64,000 nucleotides of DNA from NCBI RefSeq assembly GCF_002483225.1, contig NZ_DLHL01000055.1, positions 71,796 to 135,795 on the forward strand, read 5' to 3'. Origin of the DNA: Gemmatimonas sp. UBA7669. GTDB taxonomy: Bacteria > Gemmatimonadota > Gemmatimonadetes > Gemmatimonadales > Gemmatimonadaceae. The notes below the pieces were generated by a model. It was not told the origin of the DNA. It saw nothing but the letters and a program-made list of their open reading frames with translations, and did no database searches. Shown here piece after piece: positions 37,292 to 46,027 of the stretch (its first letter is position 1; each line of letters opens with the position of its first letter). Made by a program: the position numbers and the translations under genes.

Positions 37292-37668
37292 AACGCAGCC
37301 CCCAGCGACGACAACTCATGCCAGGTTTGGCCAGTATTCGACACGACGAGCGCACTGGGTCGCCACATCAGGCGCAGCCGCTCGTGTCGCGCCGGCCCGT
37401 CCGGCTGCTCCGTCCCATCCACCGTATAGCGATTCCGCACCGCTTCATTCGTGGTTGAAGCCGACGACTCACAGGCATGCAGCTGCAGCGCACTGCTATG
37501 TGAGAGCAGCGTGCGCTGCGCCACGTCCTGTGCGAGGGCGCTGTTCACGAGCATGGCCGACGAGTTGGCCAACAGCAGCACCACCGTGGCGCTGGCGCTC
37601 AGCAGCACCATGGCCACGCAGCACTCGACGAGCGCGCGCCCGGATCGGAGAGTGGGCAGATGTGACAT
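37282..37668 (-). CDS. PilV-like minor pilin
   Basis: 128 residues. MSHLPTLRSGRALVECCVAM has the prepilin layout Gly-x-x-hydrophobic-x-Glu before a hydrophobic helix, although Arg-Ala replaces the usual Phe-Thr after the Gly. A short globular part carries two distant Cys residues. It overlaps the PilW-like gene by 10 bp. A perfect hairpin abuts its start codon. Confidence 0.6.
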   Translation of the reverse strand: MSHLPTLRSGRALVECCVAMVLLSASATVVLLLANSSAMLVNSALAQDVAQRTLLSHSSALQLHACESSASTTNEAVRNRYTVDGTEQPDGPARHERLRLMWRPSALVVSNTGQTWHELSSLGAALCE

Positions 37669-37694
37669 GGGGCCACGGTATCACCCGTGGCCCC
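37669..37694 (-). promoter_or_regulatory. Perfect GC-rich hairpin directly before the PilV-like start codon
   Basis: Minus-strand arms GGGGCCACGG and CCGTGGCCCC around GTGATA; the last base of the hairpin is next to the ATG. It would hide the translation start in the mRNA and leaves no room for a Shine-Dalgarno. It lies 31 bp after the histidine-kinase stop. No T-run follows, so attenuation or translational control is likelier than termination. Confidence 0.5.
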
Positions 37695-37725
37695 AGATCA
37701 TGTCATCAGAACGTTGCGCGTTGTG

Positions 37726-38928
37726 TCATGGGAACGCGGGCGGCACATCGGCTGCGATACGTCGCAAGCCGCTGGCGTGCAGCGGCAGCAGAATGACAAA
37801 GGCCGCACCACCTTCGCGGGCCCGCTGCACCCAAATCGTGCCGCCCAGATTCTCGATGGTGCTGGCCACGATGGCGAGTCCGAGGCCCGTGCCCTTCCCC
37901 GGCTGCTTGGTGGAGAAGAACGGCTCGAAAATGCGCTCTTCGTCTTCGGGCGAAACGCCGGTGCCCGAGTCGGCAATAACCACCTGCAGAAAGCGCGACG
38001 GAGACTCGGGCCTGGCCAGCCAGGCGATGGCGCGCTTGCTGGGCCGGTGCGCCCAGCGCTGCGGCTCCGGGTCGGTGCGCCGCTTCTCAATGGACTCAGT
38101 AAAGGCCGAGGCCTCGTTGATGCGCGAGCGAATGACGATGTCGCCCTCGCGGTCCATCGCATCCACCGCATTCAGCAGCAAGTTCACGAACACCTGCTCC
38201 AGATCATGCCGCTCGGCGTACACCACGCCATCCGGGGCCTCGAGTTCGCGGTCCAGACGGAAGCGCCGCACAATGCCCTGATCGGCCAGGAGACGCAGCA
38301 CGTCCTCGATGACCTCGTCCACCACGATGGGCTTGGGAGTGAGCCGGCGCGGACGCGCGTAATCAAGCAGGCCGCGCATGATGCGATCAATGCGCGTGAT
38401 TTCGCGCTCGAGCGCATCGATGGGCTCGGCCGTGCCCGGCACGTCCCGTGTGCGCATGCGCAGCAGGTGCGCATAGTTGGCAATGGCCGACACCGGATTG
38501 CCGATTTCGTGCGAGATGCCGGCGGCAATGCGCCCCATGGTGGCGAGTTTCTCCACCCGCAGCCTGGACTGCGTGGCCGCGTTCATCTGCTCGGTCATGC
38601 GGTTGATGCTGTCGGCGAGGCGGTTGAACTCCTCGGTGCTGGCCGGCGGGACGGTGCGTGACGAGTCGCCCTTGGCCATGGCGTCGGCGGCCTCTACACA
38701 GTGTCCAAGCGGCTGCTCAATGAGTTCGGCCACCTGCCTCTGCAGCATGCTGGCCGACACGAGGGCAATGAGAAACACCAACAGCACGACGATGGGCCAC
38801 CGGATGGCAGCGGGCAGCTGCTCGGTGAACCACATGGTGGTGATAATGGCAACAATGAGACCGCTGCTGGCGAGGACGAGCACGCGCTGCAGGCGATCGT
38901 GGATGCTGGGCCGCTTGATTTCCGTCAC
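37726..38928 (-). CDS. Membrane sensor histidine kinase of the minor-pilin cluster
   Basis: About 400 residues from GTG 38928 (VTEIKRPSIHDRL). Two N-terminal membrane helices (about 17-60) with only a short loop between, a HAMP domain (QPLGHCVEAADAMAKGDSSR), the HisKA box GRIAAGISHEIGNPVSAIAN with the phospho-His, and HATPase motifs NLLLNAVDAM, DSGTGVSPEDEER and KGTGLGLAIV. A TTG at 38976 is possible but begins inside the pilin terminator. No response regulator is adjacent; it could act on the NtrC-type regulator at 40127 or elsewhere. It lies directly upstream of the three minor pilins. Confidence 0.85.
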   Translation of the reverse strand: MTEIKRPSIHDRLQRVLVLASSGLIVAIITTMWFTEQLPAAIRWPIVVLLVFLIALVSASMLQRQVAELIEQPLGHCVEAADAMAKGDSSRTVPPASTEEFNRLADSINRMTEQMNAATQSRLRVEKLATMGRIAAGISHEIGNPVSAIANYAHLLRMRTRDVPGTAEPIDALEREITRIDRIMRGLLDYARPRRLTPKPIVVDEVIEDVLRLLADQGIVRRFRLDRELEAPDGVVYAERHDLEQVFVNLLLNAVDAMDREGDIVIRSRINEASAFTESIEKRRTDPEPQRWAHRPSKRAIAWLARPESPSRFLQVVIADSGTGVSPEDEERIFEPFFSTKQPGKGTGLGLAIVASTIENLGGTIWVQRAREGGAAFVILLPLHASGLRRIAADVPPAFP

Positions 38929-38977
38929 GCGGGGAGGATGCAACCTCGGCGCGAGTGGGGCAACCGGAAACGGCAAA

Positions 38978-39001
38978 GGGGTCAGGCTTTCGCCCGACCC
39001 C
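38978..39001 (-). terminator. Hairpin terminator after pilA
   Basis: Minus-strand stem GGGGTCGGGC / GCCTGACCCC with a GAAA loop and one wobble, followed by a short TTT, 80 bp after the pilA stop. Confidence 0.65.
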
Positions 39002-39081
39002 TCCCCCCCAACCAGTGTGGCCTGCCGTGGCTGGCCGTGCTGTTGGATTGTCCGTGTTGCGTGCTGCGGTAAGCCGGTGGC

Positions 39082-39459
39082 TTACTTGCAGGCCGCGCCG
39101 TACGGGATGCCTTCCTCGATCGGCGCCACAGCCGCGGCACCCACCGCGATCTGGCAAACCACACCCGAGGCGGCATGCGTGGCCGTCGCGCTCCAACCGT
39201 CAGCCGCCGGCGTCACAGCCACAACCATGCCTTCCGAGCCGTAGGTCGCGGGGACCGTCCAACCCAAATACGTGCCACCCTCGGAGAAGAACGCTTCGCC
39301 CATCGGGACCAGGTTCTTCAGGTCGGACTTGGCGGCCGTGACGTAGGCCTTCTTCTTGGTGTCAGCGAACTTCGGGATCGCGATCGCGGCCAGGATGCCG
39401 ATGATGACGACGACGATCAGGAGTTCGATGAGGGTGAAACCCTTGCGAGTGCGCTTCAT
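39082..39459 (-). CDS. pilA: Type IV major pilin PilA
   Basis: 125 residues. Short leader MKRTRKG, then FTLIELLIVVVIIGILAAIA, the canonical type IVa pilin helix with Glu5; the prepilin peptidase would cut after Gly7 and methylate Phe. The globular part is short, with two Cys residues (VVCQI and AACK at the C-terminus) that can form the D-region disulphide. It has its own sigma-54 promoter and its own terminator. It is homologous to the second pilin at 39765 over the whole length. Confidence 0.94.
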   Translation of the reverse strand: MKRTRKGFTLIELLIVVVIIGILAAIAIPKFADTKKKAYVTAAKSDLKNLVPMGEAFFSEGGTYLGWTVPATYGSEGMVVAVTPAADGWSATATHAASGVVCQIAVGAAAVAPIEEGIPYGAACK

Positions 39460-39531
39460 GGTGGAATCTCCAATGGGGGTTGGTGCGTCGGGCTCGTCCT
39501 AGGTGACGCGCCCTTCGACGCCATGCAGAAT

Positions 39532-39547
39532 GGCAACTGCCTTGCCA
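39532..39547 (-). promoter_or_regulatory. Sigma-54 promoter of pilA
   Basis: Minus strand TGGCAAGGCAGTTGCC fits the TGGCA-N6-TTGC consensus with the invariant GG and GC at the required spacing. Transcription would begin near 39521, leaving about 60 bases of leader before the pilA ATG. The PilR-type activator with a sigma-54 domain is encoded 0.7 kb upstream. Confidence 0.75.
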
Positions 39548-39701
39548 GCACGGCGGCCCCAATTAAAGCTGTTGCCACATAACGACTTGCATCATTTCTA
39601 CGCGCATTGGGTCCTCGCGACGGCGCTCGGATTTCGCAAGATTCCTTGCAGCGTGCAATCCCCCAGTCGCGGCCTGCCCAATCGCCCTGTGCCGGCAACG
39701 A

Positions 39702-39733
39702 AACAGCGCCGTCACGGCTGTGACGGCGCTGTT
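39702..39733 (-). terminator. Perfect stem-loop after the second pilin gene
   Basis: 14-bp perfect arms AACAGCGCCGTCAC / GTGACGGCGCTGTT with a 4-base loop, 32 bp after the stop of the pilin at 39765. The T-run is weak. It separates the pilSR-pilin unit from pilA. The remaining sequence to 39531 is AT-richer and holds no gene. Confidence 0.7.
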
Positions 39734-39764
39734 CATCTCCCCTGGCCCGCGGTGCAACGCGGCA

Positions 39765-40127
39765 TCAGTTGCAGACAGTGCTGCTCTTGATGTTGGGGCC
39801 CGAAGTGAGCGTGCACTGCACGCCGGGCAGCGCCGTATGGCTGGCGGTGGCGGTCCAGCCCTGACCGGCAGGCGTGAACGAGAGCGTCACGCCCTGTGAG
39901 CCCAGCGGCGGGGTGAAATTGGCGTAGGACTGGTCCTGGGAGAACACGGTCTCCGCCATCGTGGCCACGCGCTTGAGATCCGCCTTCATGGTGGCGTAGT
40001 GCGACCGGCGCTTGGAATCACCGAACTTGGTGATGCCCAGCATGGCCAGCAGACCGATGATGACGACCACGGTCAGCATTTCGATGAACGTGAATCCGGC
40101 GCGGCGTCGCGAATGGGATTGTGACAT
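39765..40127 (-). CDS. Second type IV pilin, co-transcribed with pilR
   Basis: 120 residues. Leader MSQSHSRRRAG, then FTFIEMLTVVVIIGLLAMLG. The body parallels PilA (ADLKRVATMAETVFSQDQSY, then PAGQGWTATASHTALPGVQC) and ends with a C-terminal Cys pair. Unlike pilA it begins within the last base of the pilR stop (TGATG), so it is expressed with the regulators rather than from a separate sigma-54 promoter. It may be an alternative or minor pilin. Confidence 0.88.
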   Translation of the reverse strand: MSQSHSRRRAGFTFIEMLTVVVIIGLLAMLGITKFGDSKRRSHYATMKADLKRVATMAETVFSQDQSYANFTPPLGSQGVTLSFTPAGQGWTATASHTALPGVQCTLTSGPNIKSSTVCN

Positions 40128-41506
40128 CAGGCATCTCCGTAGCGGGCAAGCTTGCGATACAGGGTGGACGGATCAATTCCCAGCATGTCGGCGGCGCGAC
40201 TCTTGTTGCCGCCCTCGTTCTGCAGCACCCACTGGATGTAGGCCCGCTCGATGGCTTCGAGTGTTGGCGTGACGGGGGCGCGTTCGCTCACCAGCGGTTC
40301 AGCACGACGCGAGGTGACCCGTTCGGGCAGGGCCTCGGGCCGCACCACATGCCCCGACGACAGAATCACGGCGCGCTCGAGTGCATTCTCCAGCTCACGC
40401 ACGTTGCCCGGCCAGGCGTAGGCCATCATGGCGTCGAGCGTGTCTTCTCCCAGCACCTTGGGATCCTCGCCGCGCAGCAGGGCCGAGCGATTGAGGAAGC
40501 TCTCGGCCAGCAGCGGAATGTCATCGGCGCGCTGACGCAGCGGCGGCAGGTGCACGGCAATGACGTTGAGACGATAGTAGAGATCGGCACGGAAGCCGCC
40601 GCGCTTGATTTCTTCTTCGAGTTCGCGATTGGTGGCCGCCAGCACGCGGGTATTCACCGGCACCGATTCCGTCGCACCTACGGGAATGATCTCACGCTGC
40701 TGCAGCACGCGCAGCAGCTTGACCTGCGTGGACGGCGTGGTCTCGCCGATTTCGTCCAGAAAGAACGTGCCCTGGTCGGCCGCAGCAAAAAGACCGGTCT
40801 TGTCCTTCACCGCACCGGTGAACGAGCCCTTCACGTGGCCGAACAGTTCGCTCTCCAGCAGCGACTCCGGCAGGGCGCCACAGTTGATGCTGAGAAAGTT
40901 GTTTGGTGCGCGTGAACTCAGTTCATGGATGTAGCGCGCGATGACTTCCTTGCCCGTGCCCGACTCGCCGGTGATGAGCACCGTGGAGTCGGTGGGCGCC
41001 ACGGTTTCGGCCAGGTGCAGCACATCGTTCCAGCTCTTGCTGCGGCCAATGGGCCGACCGGCCGTGTTGCGCTCGCGGCGACGAATTTCCTGTTTGAGCT
41101 CCTGGTTCTCGATGCGCAGCTTGCGATGCTCGGCCGCGCGCCGGAGAATGGCCACCAGCTCGTCGTTGCGGAACGGCTTCTGGATGTAGTAGAACGCGCC
41201 CTCGTTCACCGCCTGCATGGCCGACTGCAGCGTGGCCTGTGCCGTCATGAGAATGACCGGCATGTTCGGGTCGTTCTGGCGAGCGGCGCTCAACACCTGC
41301 ACACCCGTGACATCGGGCATGCGGACATCGGTGAGCACAATGTCCGGCTGCAGCTCGGTCAACTTTTCAATGCCCTGTCGTCCGCCCTGCGCCACATGCG
41401 GCGCAAAGCCTTCCGACTTGAGCAGGATGCGCAGCGAATCGAGGATGCCCGATTCGTCGTCGACGATGAGAACGCGCGGCAGATCCGCGGTGGCAGGAGC
41501 GATCAC
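40127..41506 (-). CDS. pilR: Sigma-54 response regulator PilR
   Basis: 459 residues from GTG 41506. Receiver domain with phospho-Asp in QPDIVLTDVRMPDVTGVQV; AAA+ domain with GESGTGKEVIARYIHEL, a sigma-54 loop reading GSFTGA instead of GAFTGA, and TFFLDEIGETTPSTQVKLLR; Fis-type helix-turn-helix GGNKSRAADMLGIDPSTLYR. It overlaps pilS by 4 bp. Its likely main target is the sigma-54 promoter of pilA. Confidence 0.93.
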   Translation of the reverse strand: MIAPATADLPRVLIVDDESGILDSLRILLKSEGFAPHVAQGGRQGIEKLTELQPDIVLTDVRMPDVTGVQVLSAARQNDPNMPVILMTAQATLQSAMQAVNEGAFYYIQKPFRNDELVAILRRAAEHRKLRIENQELKQEIRRRERNTAGRPIGRSKSWNDVLHLAETVAPTDSTVLITGESGTGKEVIARYIHELSSRAPNNFLSINCGALPESLLESELFGHVKGSFTGAVKDKTGLFAAADQGTFFLDEIGETTPSTQVKLLRVLQQREIIPVGATESVPVNTRVLAATNRELEEEIKRGGFRADLYYRLNVIAVHLPPLRQRADDIPLLAESFLNRSALLRGEDPKVLGEDTLDAMMAYAWPGNVRELENALERAVILSSGHVVRPEALPERVTSRRAEPLVSERAPVTPTLEAIERAYIQWVLQNEGGNKSRAADMLGIDPSTLYRKLARYGDA

Positions 41507-43233
41507 GCAGCAACTCCGGTTGCACGAACTGATGAAGTGTCAGACGCAGCCCGCGCGGTGGGCAGCAGGATGGTAAAGCGGGTTCCCACGGGCAGGTGGT
41601 CGACGGTCACGAGACCGCGATGCGCCTCCACCGAGCGGTGCACCACTGGCAAGCCCAGACCACTGCCACTGGCCTTGCCCGACACGAAGGGTTCAAACAG
41701 GCGGCCGCGCAGGTGATCGGGCACGCCCGGCCCGTCGTCGGTGACCGTGATGGCCAGCAACTCACCGGCGATGGCGCGATGGTTGCGGCCTTCGCCGTCA
41801 TGCACATGACGTGACACCGTCACAAACACGTGTCCCGCAGGGCCTACTGCCTGCACGGCGTTGAGCACGAGATTGAACACCGCGCGATGCAGCAGGTCCT
41901 CGTCGCCAGTGAGCGGCGGCAAGTCGGGCGAGACATCCACCTGTACCTGCACGTTCTCGCCGCGATCGGGATGCGAGGCCGCGAGGGTGGCTGCCGCCTG
42001 CACCAAGGCTCCGAGATCCAGGGACGCGGTGTGGGTCACCCGCGCGCGCGCGAAGTCGAGGAACTCGGCCAGCAGGCGGCTCAGACGATCGGCCTCACGC
42101 ACAACGAGGCCGTGCAAGATGCGTTCGTCTTCGTCTTCTGTCTGACCTTGCTGCGCCACCCGCAGCGATTGCCGGCGCGCCAACTGCTCGGTGGCGCTGC
42201 GAATGCTGGCCAATGGATTGCGAATTTCGTGCGCCAGCGATGCGCTGAGCTCGGCCACGGCCTGCAGGCGTTCGGCGCGCACATGCAGCGTCTGAAGCCG
42301 CTTGCTGTCGGAAATGTCCTGAAAAATGGCGGTGGCCGTGGTGCTGGCATCTGGACGGATGCCATCGGCCACGGTGGTGGTGACACCGATCTCCACGTCT
42401 TCATCACCGCGGCGAATGACGCCTTCGGCGCGTGTGGTGCGCACCCCATCGCGGGCGCTGCGCTCCACGAGGTCGGTGAGCTGCGGCGAGACGCGGCGCA
42501 GTGTGGGCAACACGGGCCGCCCGATGTAGGCGCGCAGGTCCAGTTGCAGCAGGTCCGATGCGGCCGGGTTGGCGTAGAGCAAACGGCCCTGCGCATCGAC
42601 GGTAAGGATGCCGGAGCGAATGGTGCGCAGAATGTCGGCGGCTTCGAGCTGCACCTTGGCCAACTGCGCGGCCAGCGCTTCACGTCCCGAGCCCGCCTGG
42701 CGCAGGCGCTGCGCAACAAAGCCCGTCCCCAGCGCCACGACAATGAAGACCACCGTTTGCACGGCAAAGCCAAGACCGGGCGAGCCGCCACGCAACCAGA
42801 GTACGTCGGCCGCGTACAGCCCGCAGGCGCCGGCCGCGACCGCCAGGCCGCCGCGCATGGGCAGCAGCAGCGCGCCACTGGCGATGACCAGAATATAGAG
42901 GGCGGCGAACTGCGAGCTCCAGCCGCCGGTGATGTGCACAATGCTGGTGACCAGCAGCAGGTCAATGACGCACTGTCCCGCGAAGTACAAGCGCCCCAAC
43001 GGCTTGCCGTTGGTGCCATAGAGGGCCGAACCCACTGTGGAGAAGGTGGCCACGGCAAAGGCCAGGGTGGCCACCAGCGTGTCCGTTGGCTCGGCCTGCG
43101 TCCATACGAACACAGCGGCCACCAGGATGGCGGAGGCCAACGCCATGCGTCCAAGCCACACCCAGCGCAGCACGCGGGATGGCTCGAGCAGCTCCTGAAT
43201 GGGGTCCTGCGGAAACGCCGGCGTGTAACGCAC
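41503..43233 (-). CDS. pilS: Membrane histidine kinase PilS
   Basis: About 576 residues from GTG 43233 (VRYTPAFPQDPIQELLEPSR); an earlier GTG at 43320 is also in frame. Six membrane helices (about 20-190) as in Pseudomonas PilS, a PAS domain (SGILTVDAQGRLLYANPAAS), HisKA with SASLAHEIRNPLASIRSATE, and HATPase motifs NLVLNAVQAV, DDGPGVPDHLRG and GSGLGLPVVH. PilS is thought to sense pilin level in the membrane. Divergent from the CNNM gene; the intergenic region presumably holds both promoters. Confidence 0.88.
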   Translation of the reverse strand: MRYTPAFPQDPIQELLEPSRVLRWVWLGRMALASAILVAAVFVWTQAEPTDTLVATLAFAVATFSTVGSALYGTNGKPLGRLYFAGQCVIDLLLVTSIVHITGGWSSQFAALYILVIASGALLLPMRGGLAVAAGACGLYAADVLWLRGGSPGLGFAVQTVVFIVVALGTGFVAQRLRQAGSGREALAAQLAKVQLEAADILRTIRSGILTVDAQGRLLYANPAASDLLQLDLRAYIGRPVLPTLRRVSPQLTDLVERSARDGVRTTRAEGVIRRGDEDVEIGVTTTVADGIRPDASTTATAIFQDISDSKRLQTLHVRAERLQAVAELSASLAHEIRNPLASIRSATEQLARRQSLRVAQQGQTEDEDERILHGLVVREADRLSRLLAEFLDFARARVTHTASLDLGALVQAAATLAASHPDRGENVQVQVDVSPDLPPLTGDEDLLHRAVFNLVLNAVQAVGPAGHVFVTVSRHVHDGEGRNHRAIAGELLAITVTDDGPGVPDHLRGRLFEPFVSGKASGSGLGLPVVHRSVEAHRGLVTVDHLPVGTRFTILLPTARAASDTSSVRATGVAA

Positions 43234-43359
43234 GCTGGTCCGGGTGCCGGGAACGGTTGAAAAACGGATTCGTGCAGAATGCAAGAGGCGCGGAATGCCA
43301 TGCGGTCTTGCAGATTGCACTATCTGGACGAACCAGTCGTTTCATCGTTTCCTTTCGTC

Positions 43360-44715
43360 ATGCTTTCCGACCCTTCGTTGTCCATTGAGCCGGACCTGAC
43401 CTTCGGGACCATATCGGTCCGGCTCCTGTTCGTGCTCATCCTTGTCCTGCTGAATGCCTTTTTCGTGGCAGCAGAATTCGCCCTTGTGGGGGCGCGTCGC
43501 AGCAAGATCGACCAGATGGTGGCCGACGGCGACAAGAGTGCCCTGGTGGTCCAGCGGGCCCTGAGCCAGCTCGATCGCTACATCTCGGGAACCCAGCTGG
43601 GCATCACGCTGGCGTCGCTGGCGCTGGGTTGGATTGGCGAGCCGGCGGTGGCGGTGCTGGTGGACCGGGCCCTGCACGCGGTGGGGGTGGACGTGCCGCC
43701 CGGCGCGGCGCACACTGGCGCCGGGATCGCGGTGGCGTTTCTCGTCATCACCTTCCTGCACATCGTGCTCGGTGAGCTCGCGCCCAAGTCCATTGCGCTG
43801 GCCATGCCGGAAGACGTGAGCCGCTGGGTGGCCCGGCCGCTGATGCTCTTTTCGCAGATCATGTCGCCGTTCATCAGCTTCCTGAACGGCACGGCCAATC
43901 GCATGCTGGCCATGGTCGGCGTGCAGCCAGCCAGCGAAGGCGGCCATGTGCACAGCCCGGAGGAGCTGCGGCTGCTCGTCATGCAGGCGCGTGCCCATGG
44001 CACGCTCGATGAGTCCGACTCGGCCATGCTGGCCGGCGTGTTCGACTTCCACAACAAGCGCGCCGAAGACGTGATGCGCCCACGCACCGAAATGGTGGCC
44101 ATTGCGGAAGACGTGGACCGCGAGGAGCTGGTGGAGATCCTGCGGCGCGAGCGCTACTCGCGCTATCCGGTGTACCGCGACACGGCCGATGACATTGTGG
44201 GTGTGTTTCTGGCCAAGGACTTCTGGCTGGCCGAGCATCCGGAAACGTTCGAGCTGCGAGAGCACCTGCGCGAGCCGCTGTTCGTGCCGGCCACGCGGGC
44301 CGCCGAGCGTGTGCTCGATGACCTGCGCAAGACGCGGGCGCATCTGGCCGTTGTGCTCGACGAGTACGGCGGCACGGCCGGCATCGTGACCATGGAAGAC
44401 CTGGTGGAAGAAGTCGTGGGCGATATTGCCGACGAATACGACCTGCAGTCTCGCGACGCCTTCGTGTTCAACGGCGTGCTGGAGCTGGCGGGTTCGCTGT
44501 CGCTGGTGGATGTGCGCTCCGACCATCGCCTGCCCATCCCTGAAGGCGATTGGACCACGCTGGGTGGTTACGCGTTTGCCGCGCTGGGCCGTCTACCCAA
44601 GGTGGGCGACCGGGTGAGCTATCCGGGCGGTGAGCTGGAGGTGGTGGCCATGGACGGCCGCCGTGTTGCCGCACTCCGGGTGCACAAGCGCGCCGAGGCG
44701 GCCGAGACCACGTGA
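43360..44715 (+). CDS. CNNM/CBS-domain membrane protein (HlyC/CorC family)
   Basis: 451 residues from ATG 43360. CNNM domain with helices about 18-45, 90-110 and 125-150 (LNAFFVAAEFALVGARRSKI, TFLHIVLGELAPKSIALAMP), two CBS motifs (MRPRTEMVAIAEDVDREELV, HLAVVLDEYGGTAGIVTMED) and a C-terminal CorC_HlyC transporter-associated domain (DWTTLGGYAFAALGRLPKVG). Members bind ATP-Mg and act in magnesium or other divalent cation export. It is not a haemolysin despite the older name. Confidence 0.92.
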   Translation: MLSDPSLSIEPDLTFGTISVRLLFVLILVLLNAFFVAAEFALVGARRSKIDQMVADGDKSALVVQRALSQLDRYISGTQLGITLASLALGWIGEPAVAVLVDRALHAVGVDVPPGAAHTGAGIAVAFLVITFLHIVLGELAPKSIALAMPEDVSRWVARPLMLFSQIMSPFISFLNGTANRMLAMVGVQPASEGGHVHSPEELRLLVMQARAHGTLDESDSAMLAGVFDFHNKRAEDVMRPRTEMVAIAEDVDREELVEILRRERYSRYPVYRDTADDIVGVFLAKDFWLAEHPETFELREHLREPLFVPATRAAERVLDDLRKTRAHLAVVLDEYGGTAGIVTMEDLVEEVVGDIADEYDLQSRDAFVFNGVLELAGSLSLVDVRSDHRLPIPEGDWTTLGGYAFAALGRLPKVGDRVSYPGGELEVVAMDGRRVAALRVHKRAEAAETT

Positions 44716-44725
44716 GGTCGGCCTG

Positions 44726-45160
44726 ATGAGCATCGAAAGCGACCTGTCGGTGGCACCGGGCACCTTCATCCCGCTCAGCGAGGTGGAGGTGCGGGCCATT
44801 TCGGGTGGCGGGCCCGGTGGACAGCATGTGAACAAGAGCGCGACGCGCGTGGCCATCGTGTGGAACGTGCGCACGAGTCGCGCGCTGCGCGACGAGCAAC
44901 GGGCGCGCCTGCTGGAAAAGCTGGCCAGTCGCCTCGATGGCGACGGTGCGCTGCGCATTGTGGCGGGCGAGTATCGCAGTCAGCAGCAGAACCGGCGCGC
45001 GGCACTGGAGCGTTTGCAGCAGGTGGTGCAGCGTGCGCTCATCGTGCCGCGTACGCGCAAGGCCACCAAGCCCACACGTGGGTCCGTGGAGCGTCGGCTG
45101 GATGAAAAACGCCGCCGCTCCGAGACCAAGCAGGAGCGGCGGCGGGATGGTCACGATTAA
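44726..45160 (+). CDS. arfB: Ribosome rescue peptidyl-hydrolase ArfB
   Basis: 144 residues. The GGQ catalytic loop is in VRAISGGGPGGQHVNKSATR, and the basic C-terminal tail (RRLDEKRRRSETKQERRR) is the part that enters the empty mRNA channel of stalled ribosomes. There is no stop-codon recognition domain, so it is not a release factor. Start ATG 44726, 10 bp after the CNNM stop, so probably one transcript. Confidence 0.93.
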   Translation: MSIESDLSVAPGTFIPLSEVEVRAISGGGPGGQHVNKSATRVAIVWNVRTSRALRDEQRARLLEKLASRLDGDGALRIVAGEYRSQQQNRRAALERLQQVVQRALIVPRTRKATKPTRGSVERRLDEKRRRSETKQERRRDGHD

Positions 45161-45176
45161 CGCGTGTTGACCACTG

Positions 45177-45911
45177 TTACCACGCGATGATGTTCACACC
45201 GGCGTAGTATGTGATGAAGTCGGCCCGCCCACGCACGGGCACGGCCGGCCGATTGTTCTCGAATGCGTCGCGCACGCGCTCGTCATTGAGATAGCGCACG
45301 TCGTCGTGGCGCAGGAAGCGCGCGCCCAGGTCGAGACGGACCGGATTGCGGCCGTTGTACACCCGGATGTATGCGCCCACCGCACCGCCGTAGGCCCACA
45401 CGGCATCGCTGGAGTTGGTGGTACTGGCAAAGGGCGTGTTCGTGTTCTGCGTGCCCTCCACGGTGCTTTCCGTCCAGAAGACGGAGAAGCCACCCAGCGC
45501 CGAGGCGTAGGGCGTGAAGACGCCCGTGGGCCCCAGGAGCTGCGGGCCCGTTACCACGGACACGATGCTGCTGTTGGTGCGCAGGTTGAGCTGAATCAGC
45601 CCGCCCGTGCCCGCCAGCGGGATCTGCCGACGGCTGTTGGCGTAGGTCACGAAGGACGCGTCCGCCCGCCAGTTGATGATCTTGTTTTCGTCGAGACCGG
45701 CCAGCACGTAGCCGCCGATACCAAATCCGTTGTCCGTATTGCGGGCAAAGTCGCCCTTGGGCTCGGACACCTGCAAATGGGCTCCGAAGGAGCCTCGGCC
45801 TGATGGCGCGCCGTTCTGCGCCTGGACTTCATGGGACGTCAGCAGCAGCGCCGCGACGCCAAGTATCGCCATTCCTGGAACGGGCAGGACAGCGCGAGAG
45901 ATGCGGATCAT
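45177..45911 (-). CDS. Outer-membrane beta-barrel protein
   Basis: 244 residues with a signal peptide ending near VQAQ (residues 1-32). Alternating hydrophobic strands (GSFGAHLQVSEPKGDFARNT, GGYVLAGLDENKIINWRADA, PVRLDLGARFLRH) and a C-terminal Trp suit insertion by BamA. No specific family. It is convergent with arfB, 16 bp apart. Function unknown. Confidence 0.68.
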   Translation of the reverse strand: MIRISRAVLPVPGMAILGVAALLLTSHEVQAQNGAPSGRGSFGAHLQVSEPKGDFARNTDNGFGIGGYVLAGLDENKIINWRADASFVTYANSRRQIPLAGTGGLIQLNLRTNSSIVSVVTGPQLLGPTGVFTPYASALGGFSVFWTESTVEGTQNTNTPFASTTNSSDAVWAYGGAVGAYIRVYNGRNPVRLDLGARFLRHDDVRYLNDERVRDAFENNRPAVPVRGRADFITYYAGVNIIAW

Positions 45912-46027
45912 ATGCTGCAGTACGCCACTTGGCCCCAAAGGTGTCACAACGCCACGCTCGGCTTGAGTCACGATTCTCAAGTCCCCACTTGAATCCCGAA
46001 CCTTTCCCTCGTCATACTTCGGCCGCA

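Noticed and set aside
41830..43260. 476-residue open frame on the plus strand
   Set aside because: Shadow of pilS; no domain and no start signal.
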